Translations under genes and position numbers: made by a program
The notes under the pieces: generated by a model
The model's database searches: none
Told to the model about the DNA's origin: nothing
What the model saw: only the letters and a program-made list of their open reading frames with translations
Part shown: piece after piece, positions 9,212-16,696 of the stretch
How positions within the stretch are numbered: position 1 is the first letter of the stretch
Layout: each line of letters opens with the position of its first letter
Source: Thiodiazotropha sp040507035
Lineage (GTDB): Bacteria > Pseudomonadota > Gammaproteobacteria > Chromatiales > Chromatiaceae
DNA length: 64,000 bases
Direction: 5' to 3'
Assembly: GCA_040507035.1 (NCBI GenBank)
Contig: JBEVVR010000004.1
Span: forward strand, 131,228-195,227

Positions 9212-9557
9212 GGTCAATCCCTCGAGTTCCATGGGTGCATCCATTTTAACTATCCTGTGGGCTGATTTCCATGTCTGGTTTTCAATTGTCCGGAATTACT
9301 AAACTGATTGCCTGGTCATGTATTTGATTGCAAAGCCTTCGTGGTGAGCTTCCATGCGCTTGTTTGTTCTGTGTAAACCCTGGCGCAGTCTATTCCTCAC
9401 GCTATTCCACTTACCAATATACCCTGTACTGTTTGCTTTTGTGATAGTGTAGGGGTGTGGTTGATTTTGTAGATGTTGAGATTATTCAAAGTAGTACCAT
9501 ATTTCACCTTGTCGTTAAAAAGTTCTAAGCAGTTAACTTTACTCGGGGAGTATCGCA
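9212..9557. other. Divergent AT-rich spacer
   Basis: About 345 bases between the divergent beta-propeller and rhomboid genes. No gene is seen. Base composition becomes clearly AT-rich toward the right, marking the left edge of the atypical segment that runs to about 13.4 kb. Confidence 0.4.
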
Positions 9558-10484
9558 TTGTTTTTTCTGCCATATAAAATGGATTCAGAACTGAATAAAA
9601 TTCCATTTATAACGATACTGATATGTATTGTTTGTATTTTTGTATATTGGAATCAATATAGAACCGATGGCCGTTACTACGATGCGATCAACTCGTTTTG
9701 TAATCAAAGCATTGAAAGAGGAGATCTTATTTTAATTCGTAAAATCAGTCACAAACAATCTGGGAATCAATGCGAGCAACTTTTCGATTCTATACGCAGA
9801 GCACCAGTACCTGAAAATAAACTTACTGAGCTGGTCATGCAATCGGAACCCATCGGTAGTTTTGCAAATGACGAGGATGATTTTTATTACAGGATGTCAC
9901 GATTGAAAGAGCTGTATAACGCATATGAAATTAAAGTTCCCAGGCATTTGACCGCAGAGTTGGCGTATGACCCGAAACAGATGGATATAGTAAAGATGGT
10001 GACATCCACATTCTCCCATGGGGATCTTCTTCACCTATTTGGAAACCTGCTTTTTTTCTACATATTCTCATCTTCCGTTGAGCTGCTTTTTGGAAGTCTA
10101 TTGTATTCCGGGTTTATTCTTGTTGCGACATTGGGTACCAGTATTGCCTACAGCTATGCAATGATTGGAGTTGAGGAGGTGATGCCAACCATTGGCTTGT
10201 CTGGGGTGGTAATGGCATCGGTAGCGGCACTCGCCGCTATGCTGCCAAGTGCAAAGATTCGCTGTTTCTTTTGGTTCCTGTTTTTTTACAAAATCTTTAG
10301 GATTCCAGCCCTTCTGCTTGCTGTTTGGTATGTTGGTTGGGATATCTATGAAATGCATCTATATGGAAATAATTCCTATATAAATTATGTTGCGCATGTA
10401 AGTGGTGCTGCTATAGGAGCGGTTCTCGGGATTATCTTTTTTCTTTTTCGCAAGGAGCATATTCGTGCTTCTGTTGCGGTTTAA
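9558..10484 (+). CDS. Rhomboid-family intramembrane serine protease
   Basis: 308 aa. One N-terminal membrane helix (residues 15–31) is followed by an unusually long loop (about 33–140) and then the rhomboid core. The core has H159xxxN163 (HLFGN), the catalytic GLSG with Ser215, and the partner His280 in YVAHVSGAAIGA. The family cleaves membrane-spanning substrates. The start is a TTG at 9558 with GGGGAG seven bases upstream and is better supported than the internal ATG at residue 8. The gene is AT-rich compared with the genes outside 9.2–13.4 kb. It ends shortly before the displaced metG fragment, so it may belong to the acquired region or mark its border. The substrate is unknown. Confidence 0.88.
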   Translation: MFFLPYKMDSELNKIPFITILICIVCIFVYWNQYRTDGRYYDAINSFCNQSIERGDLILIRKISHKQSGNQCEQLFDSIRRAPVPENKLTELVMQSEPIGSFANDEDDFYYRMSRLKELYNAYEIKVPRHLTAELAYDPKQMDIVKMVTSTFSHGDLLHLFGNLLFFYIFSSSVELLFGSLLYSGFILVATLGTSIAYSYAMIGVEEVMPTIGLSGVVMASVAALAAMLPSAKIRCFFWFLFFYKIFRIPALLLAVWYVGWDIYEMHLYGNNSYINYVAHVSGAAIGAVLGIIFFLFRKEHIRASVAV

Positions 10485-11016
10485 AAAATTTCTCTCCTAG
10501 CGGAATCAAAAGAATAATAGTGCCCGGATACTCTTTATCCATGTTCGTGATCGCTGTCCTGACAGTGCTTTTTAGGTTTAGCAGGCAACTATGGACTGAC
10601 ACCTCTGACACGGCACTCTGTCAGCTCAAGGGTTTGGCAAGAATTGTGTCAGAACACTCCTACTTCACCCGCATCCCAGGTTGTGCCCCCTCATCGGGAT
10701 TGAGGATAAACAGCTCTTTCCCTCCCGGTCCAGCAGCCAGTACCATGCCTTCAGAGACGCCGAAACGCATCTTCCGCGGCGCCAGGTTGGCCACCATCAC
10801 GGTGAGTTTCCCTTCCAACTCTTTAGGTGTATAGGCGATCTAAAGTTCGTGGAAACGCATTTATCTTAATTAAAGAACACCTATATGATTTAGAATAATT
10901 TTTGGTAAAAAATTCTAATCGAGAAGTGGCTTGTACGCTATATGCAATGATAATCTATCAGAAGTATGATAATATTATTACAATAATACTATCTTATATA
11001 TGGATGCATTGAATCA
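10485..11016. other. Spacer holding the displaced metG end
   Basis: About 530 bases between the rhomboid gene and the RelA/SpoT gene. Apart from the metG 3' fragment (10660–10840) it is AT-rich non-coding sequence. Runs such as ATAATATTATTACAATAATACTATC before 11017 could supply a promoter for the RelA/SpoT gene, but no clean -35/-10 pair was identified. Confidence 0.5.
10660..10840 (-). pseudogene. metG: Displaced 3' fragment of metG (direct repeat of 13414–13594)
   Basis: About 180 bases match the last 60 codons of the intact metG in the same orientation. The minus strand reads YTPKELEGKLTVMVANLAPR … GAQPGMRVK and a TAG stop. Two differences are silent third-position changes (Ala codons) and three are amino-acid changes (Ala to Thr, Glu to Lys, Gln to Glu). 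At the left end a one-base deletion breaks the frame and similarity stops near 10840. There is no start or upstream coding sequence, so it is not expressed as MetG. Together with the intact end it brackets the RelA/SpoT gene. Confidence 0.9.
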
Positions 11017-12810
11017 ATGAAGGACAATGATAAATATACTGCTCTTGTTATTGAAAACGAAGGCAAACAAGCAAAAGATAAACTTATCTCCTCCCTTATC
11101 CAGTCCGATTTATTTGATAAGTGTTATGCATATAAGTCCAGAGTAAAATCCGAGAAAAAGCTACTTGAAAAGAAAATTAGAAAAAGGGCAAAAAAGCCTC
11201 ATTATGAACTAGAAGATATTACAGACGTTATTGGCATACGCTTAGTAACCTTATTTAAGAGTGATATGCCAAAGGTCTTCAATGAGTTACTTCGTATCAT
11301 CTCTCATAAAACACTCCAACCAAATCCATTTAAACCCAACAGCCTGAAGGAAGTAATCGTTTATCACACAGGTCAATATGATGAGACGACGACAAATATA
11401 AAACACTGCCTCGAAGAATTATCTGATTTACCCAAAGATTACATTTTTGACGCACAGCAATCTAAGGAAGGCTATTCAAGTATTCACATTGTCGCTTATT
11501 TAAGCTACGCAGTAAGAAAAATTGAAAACTATGATATGCCCATTGAGATACAGATCCGGACTGTCTTTGAAGATGCCTGGGGCGAAATTGACCACCAGTA
11601 TGGTTATGTAATACGAGAAGGAAAAAGTAGTACAAAACCAATACATAATGCAGAGCATGTACTTCAGCATCTGAAAATTTTAAAGAAGTTTTCTGATGCA
11701 TGTTCTGAGTATGCAGATGCAATACATGAAGAAGCCCTGTTTAGTGATGGCGAAAAAACAACGCCAGGAAAAGTTATATCTGTTTCTGCCGACAACGCAC
11801 TTATAGAACAATTTAAAAATATGAATGTATCTGAAGGCATGATCAGTAAATATGTTGAAGCGCGAGAGCGTCGAATACAAGGGCAAAGAACATTAGACAA
11901 TGATAGAAAGAATGGCATCAAAATGTTGTTAGAAGCAGCAGAGTGCTTTAGAGAGATAGGACCAGAATTTCCACCGGATGGTGCATATGAGCCTAATAAC
12001 AAGGATCATATTTTTCATTATTATGTAAAAATGAACGAAGCAGTTTGTTTATTGTCCACAAATATCAAAGAAAACATCAAGCAGGCCCTACATCTTTATA
12101 CAGATTTAGAAAGCTGGAATAGTAACTTTTTGATCCTACATTTGAGGATTGGTCAGGCATTAGGAAAGCTTGGGAAGCGGCGTCAAGCTGCAGAGAAGTA
12201 TGAATATGTTCGGAAAGTTGTCAAGACAGTAAATGCAGATAGGGAAGTATGGGATAATTATCTACCAGAAGTTGACTATAATCACATACAAAATCATCTG
12301 GGAACACTCCTGGGTTACCAATATTGGAAAATGTCATGTGACATTAATGATACTGAACAGTCTTCTGTGCAGAAGAAAGCTAAGTTTTTAGAATCCGCTT
12401 TTTCCGTTACTGAAGAGCAAGATAGTTGGCATGTTGACAATTCAGATAACGACCAAGCCTGTAAAACGGTTAATAACATGCTCTATTATGCACTTGAGAT
12501 GTATCAACTTGATAAAGAACATAACTTATGCCATGACAATATAACCGATAAAATAGAAGATATGTGCACTAGATTTGAAAAGTGTATAGATGCTGAAACC
12601 TGTGATGACATAGAGTATCTAGATACATTGGCTAAGGCCTATACACATATCAATAAGTCAGAAAGCGCACTTAATGCACTAAATAAAATTCTCGATTTGT
12701 CGCTAACCAAAGAAAATGAAGGGTTAATTGACGATAGTGTGGTGCTAAGGTTGGCGCAAGAAGCTTATGAAATGAGGCAGAAGCTTGTGAATGGTAATCC
12801 TCAGGAGTGA
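11017..12810 (+). CDS. RelA/SpoT-synthetase domain protein with helical TPR-like C-terminus
   Basis: 597 aa. Residues about 38–200 are a RelA/SpoT nucleotide pyrophosphokinase domain. Visible motifs are a basic ATP-binding segment (YKSRVKSEKK, 39–48), DVIGIR with Asp70 as metal ligand, the GTP-stacking loop GYSSIH (152–157), catalytic EIQIRT (177–182) and W188–E190–H193. No HD hydrolase precedes it and no TGS/ACT domains follow, so it is a lone synthetase. Residues about 260–590 are helical, with TPR-like pairs (LRIGQALGKLGKRRQAAEKYEYV; LAKAYTHINKSESALNALNKIL). The product could be (p)ppGpp, (p)ppApp or pyrophosphorylated tRNA, as in toxic small alarmone synthetases. The gene is very AT-rich and bracketed by metG 3' repeats, which indicates acquisition. 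No separate antitoxin gene is visible. Confidence 0.85.
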   Translation: MKDNDKYTALVIENEGKQAKDKLISSLIQSDLFDKCYAYKSRVKSEKKLLEKKIRKRAKKPHYELEDITDVIGIRLVTLFKSDMPKVFNELLRIISHKTLQPNPFKPNSLKEVIVYHTGQYDETTTNIKHCLEELSDLPKDYIFDAQQSKEGYSSIHIVAYLSYAVRKIENYDMPIEIQIRTVFEDAWGEIDHQYGYVIREGKSSTKPIHNAEHVLQHLKILKKFSDACSEYADAIHEEALFSDGEKTTPGKVISVSADNALIEQFKNMNVSEGMISKYVEARERRIQGQRTLDNDRKNGIKMLLEAAECFREIGPEFPPDGAYEPNNKDHIFHYYVKMNEAVCLLSTNIKENIKQALHLYTDLESWNSNFLILHLRIGQALGKLGKRRQAAEKYEYVRKVVKTVNADREVWDNYLPEVDYNHIQNHLGTLLGYQYWKMSCDINDTEQSSVQKKAKFLESAFSVTEEQDSWHVDNSDNDQACKTVNNMLYYALEMYQLDKEHNLCHDNITDKIEDMCTRFEKCIDAETCDDIEYLDTLAKAYTHINKSESALNALNKILDLSLTKENEGLIDDSVVLRLAQEAYEMRQKLVNGNPQE

Positions 12811-12948
12811 TTTACTTTCAATTGACTCTTATCAAATAGAGACTATATAGTACTGTAAGAATGAGCAAGGATGATGCTCGCTTGCAAAACATCAACGTTT
12901 TCAAGAGGTTAAAGAAATGACGCAACTGCCAAAGAACGACGGATAGCC

Positions 12949-12979
12949 AGGAATACTGCATTTAAGCACGAGTATTCCT
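12949..12979. other. Hairpin upstream of the terminator
   Basis: AGGAATACT (12949–12957) pairs perfectly with AGTATTCCT (12971–12979) around a 13-base loop. It lies four bases before the strong terminator hairpin. Two stacked stems resemble the 3' part of a small RNA or an attenuator. Confidence 0.5.
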
Positions 12980-12982
12980 TAC

Positions 12983-13010
12983 AAAAAACGTGCTCTCGAG
13001 CACGTTTTTT
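12983..13010. terminator. Rho-independent terminator after the RelA/SpoT gene
   Basis: CGTGCT (12989–12994), loop CTCG and AGCACG (12999–13004) are flanked by A6 on the left and T6 on the right. The flanks extend the stem to 12 base pairs and allow termination in both directions. Confidence 0.88.
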
Positions 13011-13413
13011 GTTGTTCCCAGATTAATTCCCCCTGATGCATTTTGTAAAATAGACAAGAAGAAGGGTTCTGTTATCCCGTATCTCCTTTTCATTGTAAAC
13101 GAAAAATTAGTTCAAATAGAGCCTTATGGGATGGTTGAAAGTATCTTCATTGATTCGGTCTAGAAGGAATCTTGGCATTAGGTCGTGAGGTAGCTGCTTT
13201 GAGATGTTTCGCCTCAGCCCCTGTTCTTCACTGAAAAATCAATTACATGGCGAAATGTTAATTTGAGTCACAGATGGACACTGTAGAGTTGCATCTGGTC
13301 TCTATCTATTTGGAGTCTAGTAGATGTATCCCAAGTTTTGAGTTACTAGTAATATTAAAAAACGAGATTTGATCAAGATCATCTCGAAGACATTGCTTTT
13401 TTACTTGTTAGAG

Positions 13414-15462
13414 TTACTTCACCCGCATCCCAGGTTGTGCCCCCTCATCGGGATTGAGGATAAACAGCTCTTTCCCTCCCGGTCCCGCGGCCAGTACCAT
13501 GCCTTCAGAGACGCCGAAACGCATCTTCCGCGGCGCCAGGTTGGCCACCATCACGGTGAGTTTCCCTTGCAACTCTTCAGGTGCATAGGCCGACTTGATA
13601 CCGGCGAAGACGTTGCGGGTCTCGCCCCCCAGGTCGAGGGTCAGCTGCAGCAGCTTGTCGGCCCCCTTCACCTGTTCCGCTTTGGCGATACGGGCGATGC
13701 GCAGGTCGAGTTTGGCGAAGTCGTCGAACTGGATGGTCTCGGCGATAGGATCCTTGGCCAGGGGTGAGTCTGCCGCAGGCCTGGTCGCTTGAGCCGGTAC
13801 CTGAGCGGCCAGGTCCTCTTTCGAGTGCTCCAGCATCGCCTCGATCTGCTTTGGATCGACCCGGGTCATCAGCGGTTTGAATTTGCCAATGGTGTGGCCG
13901 GTCAACGGATTGGCCAGTTGATCCCAGCTCAGTGGCTCGATCTGCAGAAAGGCCTCCGCCATCTCCGCGGTGCCGGGCAGAATCGGACGCAGGTAACCGA
14001 TCAGCAGGCGGAAGAGGTTGAGGCCGTCGCTGCAGATAGCCTGCAGTTCGGCCTCTTTGCCTTCCTCCTTGGCGACCACCCAGGGCTTTCGTTCATCGAT
14101 ATACTGATTGGCGCGGTCGGCCAGGGCCATGATCTCGCGCACCGCCCGGCTGAACTCCCGTTTCTCGTAGTGATCGGCGATGGTCTCTCCGGCAGTGACA
14201 AATTCATCGAACAGGTCCTGTTCGGCGACCTGCTCCGCCAGCTTACCGTCGAAACGCTTGCTGATGAAGCCGGCACAGCGGCTGGCGATGTTGACCACCT
14301 TGCCCACCAGGTCACTGTTGACCCGTTGCGCGAAGTCCTCCAGGTTGAGGTCGATATCGTCGACCCCTGAGCCCAGTTTGGCGGCGAAGTAGTAACGCAG
14401 GTACTCCGGGTTGAGATGCTCCAGATAGGTGCGGGCCTTGATGAAAGTGCCCCGGGACTTAGACATCTTGGCACCGTCAACGGTGAGAAAGCCGTGGGCG
14501 TAGACGGCACTGGGGGTGCGAAAGCCGGCGCCGTGGAGCATTGCGGGCCAGAATAGGGTGTGGAAGTAGATGATGTCCTTGCCGATGAAGTGGTAGAGCT
14601 CGGTCTCGCTACCCTCCGCCCAGTACTCGTCGAAGTCTAGCCCCTCGGTGCGGTCACAGAGGTTGCGGAAACTGGCCATGTAGCCGATGGGGGCATCGAG
14701 CCAGACATAGAAGTACTTGCCCGGATGGTCCGGGATCTCAAAGCCGAAGTAGGGTGCGTCCCGGGAGATGTCCCACTCTTGCAGCCCGGCCTCGAACCAC
14801 TCCTCCAGCTTGTTGGAGACCTCACTCTGGACATGACCGCCACCGGTCCACTGCCGCAGCATAGTCTCGAAATCGGCCAGTTTGAAGAAGTAGTGGTCAG
14901 ACTCGCGTTGCTCCGGCACCGCACCGGAAACGGCGGAGACCGGGTTTTTCAGTTCGGCGGGGGAGTAGCTGGCGCCACAGACTTCACAATTGTCGCCATA
15001 CTGATCATCTGACCCACACTTGGGGCAGGTACCCTTGATGAAACGGTCGGGCAGGAACATCTGCTCCACAGGATCGTAGGCCTGGGTAATGGTGCGCTTG
15101 GCGATGTGGCCCCCATCCCGGTTGCGCTCGTAGATGGTGTTGGCACAGGCCTGGTTCTCCGGCGAGTGGGTGGAGTGGTAGTTGTCAAAGCCGACGCGGA
15201 AATCGGCGAAGTCGACCTGGTGCTCCTGCGCCACCCGGGCGATCAGGGTCTCCGGCTCTATCCCCTCCTGGCGTGCACGCAGCATGATCGGTGTGCCGTG
15301 GGCGTCGTCGGCGCAGACGTAGAGACACTCATGGCCGCGCATCTTCTGAAAGCGCGACCAGATGTCGGTCTGGATGTACTCCACCAGGTGGCCGATATGA
15401 ATGGGGCCATTGGCGTAGGGTAGGGCGCTGGTGATCAGGATCTTGCGGGGCTTCTGGTTCAT
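13414..15462 (-). CDS. metG: Methionine–tRNA ligase
   Basis: 682 aa, full length for the E. coli-type enzyme that charges tRNA-Met. The class I signature HIGH is at 22–25 (IHIGH) and KMSKS at 332–336. A zinc knuckle carries Cys146, Cys149, Cys159 and Cys162. The C-terminal 110 residues form the EMAP/Trbp111-like tRNA-binding OB fold (IQFDDFAKLDLRIARIAKAE). The gene is intact, but its last 60 codons exist a second time at 10660–10840. The present 3' end could therefore have been rebuilt by an integrating element. The gene is GC-rich like the bulk of the window, in sharp contrast with the sequence beyond its stop codon. Confidence 0.98.
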   Translation of the reverse strand: MNQKPRKILITSALPYANGPIHIGHLVEYIQTDIWSRFQKMRGHECLYVCADDAHGTPIMLRARQEGIEPETLIARVAQEHQVDFADFRVGFDNYHSTHSPENQACANTIYERNRDGGHIAKRTITQAYDPVEQMFLPDRFIKGTCPKCGSDDQYGDNCEVCGASYSPAELKNPVSAVSGAVPEQRESDHYFFKLADFETMLRQWTGGGHVQSEVSNKLEEWFEAGLQEWDISRDAPYFGFEIPDHPGKYFYVWLDAPIGYMASFRNLCDRTEGLDFDEYWAEGSETELYHFIGKDIIYFHTLFWPAMLHGAGFRTPSAVYAHGFLTVDGAKMSKSRGTFIKARTYLEHLNPEYLRYYFAAKLGSGVDDIDLNLEDFAQRVNSDLVGKVVNIASRCAGFISKRFDGKLAEQVAEQDLFDEFVTAGETIADHYEKREFSRAVREIMALADRANQYIDERKPWVVAKEEGKEAELQAICSDGLNLFRLLIGYLRPILPGTAEMAEAFLQIEPLSWDQLANPLTGHTIGKFKPLMTRVDPKQIEAMLEHSKEDLAAQVPAQATRPAADSPLAKDPIAETIQFDDFAKLDLRIARIAKAEQVKGADKLLQLTLDLGGETRNVFAGIKSAYAPEELQGKLTVMVANLAPRKMRFGVSEGMVLAAGPGGKELFILNPDEGAQPGMRVK

Positions 15463-15718
15463 CTTCTGTCTACGGGCTTTGCGGAAAACGAGGAATTATC
15501 GCACAAAGGGTCGGCAAATAAACCTGGATGAGGAAATCGCTGAGTTGAGCTTTTCCCCATGGAGAAGAAACTGGACCCATGACGAGAGAGATCGGGACTT
15601 GCTCTCTTGGGTGACAGATAAAGAAAAGACCGTAAGGGGGGCATGCCAGAAACAGTGGTGCCGATGGCTGCCCTTCCCCTTACGGCTGCGGATAGAGGTC
15701 TTGGATGGGAATGTCGAA

Positions 15719-16309
15719 TTACATATCGTACATCTTGTTTTTATCGAGTTTGTAGCTCCATGGCAGTCCGCTGTTCTTCCAACCATTGACAACCCGCTGG
15801 CCTTTCAAGTCACCGCTCTTTGCCTTGTCACCCTCAAAGCCATCGACAACGGTATAGACATTCGAGTAGCCGCTTTTCTTCAGCAGGTTGGTGGCCTTGG
15901 CGCTGCGACTGCCGGAACGACACATTAAAATGATGTGGGTCTCTTTATTGCCGCCCTTGACCTTTACCAAGTCATCTATTGAAAGCAGAAAACTGCTGTT
16001 TGGCTCGAGTTTGAATGTTTTCTTTTTCTCGTCCCAGTTGTCCCAGTCGCCAGGTATCGCGTAGGGAATATTGGCATCTGAAATCTGTGGCATGCCCACA
16101 AATGCAATCTCTGCGCGGGTACGAATATCGACGAATATGACGTCAGATTTCTCGGATTTTAGTTTATAGGCATCCGTAGCAGTGAGATAAAGTCCCAGCT
16201 CGGTCTGCTTTTTTGCTGGAATGCCGTCACTGGTTCCTGCATTTGCTGCACAAACCAGCGAGAGGGTTAATACGGTACTGAAGAGGATAGGGGTAAGTCT
16301 GCTGTCCAT
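15719..16309 (-). CDS. Exported rhodanese-domain protein
   Basis: 196 aa. A signal peptide (LTPILFSTVLTLSLVCAANA) places it in the periplasm. One rhodanese domain covers residues about 42–180, with the active-site Cys130 in the loop CRSGSRS and the typical VIFVDIRTRAE strand. Rhodaneses carry or transfer sulfane sulfur, which suits a sulfur-oxidising host. ATG 16309 is preferred, with GGAG ten bases upstream; a TTG at 16315 is possible. It is a single gene transcribed toward metG with a 250-base spacer. The physiological sulfur donor or acceptor is unknown. Confidence 0.85.
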   Translation of the reverse strand: MDSRLTPILFSTVLTLSLVCAANAGTSDGIPAKKQTELGLYLTATDAYKLKSEKSDVIFVDIRTRAEIAFVGMPQISDANIPYAIPGDWDNWDEKKKTFKLEPNSSFLLSIDDLVKVKGGNKETHIILMCRSGSRSAKATNLLKKSGYSNVYTVVDGFEGDKAKSGDLKGQRVVNGWKNSGLPWSYKLDKNKMYDM

Positions 16310-16696
16310 AGTCAAAAAGCTCCATTTTAGTATCTTAGGTATATTGTCGATTCAATATCCCTCGTAAATAAAGGCGGGGTAATTATAGAAGGCCTAATTT
16401 TCAGATACAATTGAAGAACCGATTCTCTCAATCTCCAATCTGCATAACAGTGAATCTACTCCTGCTGGACGATGATTACCCACCTTATTTGAACGGGTGA
16501 TTGATTACAGATACAAGTTTCTATTTTAGGTGGCTTTTCGATTCCATTAGCTGGGGCATGATTGCTCGAATGGGATGGTTTTCGAATCAATTCATCGAAT
16601 TGTCACTATTGCGCAATAGATTACTCATCTGCCGTCAAACTGTCTGTCATATCGAGTCGTTATGCTCTTGCTGTTGTGTGTCTTGGAGCAGATGCG
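16310..16696. other. Divergent promoter region
   Basis: About 385 bases between the exported rhodanese gene and the acyltransferase gene. AT-rich, with no gene seen. The reading frame of the acyltransferase stays open upstream to 16562, but the translated sequence there does not resemble the family, so it is treated as non-coding. Confidence 0.45.

Larger units (their letters stand above)
12811..13413. other. AT-rich spacer with two hairpins, no protein gene
   Basis: About 600 bases between the RelA/SpoT gene and the converging metG end. The only structured part is 12949–13010 (see the hairpin and terminator entries). A nine-codon frame, ATG ACG CAA … TAG at about 12917–12946, sits just before the hairpins and follows an AAGAGG-like sequence. 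The rest shows no reading frame or RNA gene I can recognise. Confidence 0.45.

Noticed and set aside
10520..10869. Plus-strand frames over the metG fragment
   Set aside because: They are the antisense of the displaced metG end; the same frames recur at the intact copy.
13789..14370. 193-codon frame on the plus strand inside metG
   Set aside because: Antisense shadow of a conserved gene with high GC; no family similarity and no ribosome-binding site.
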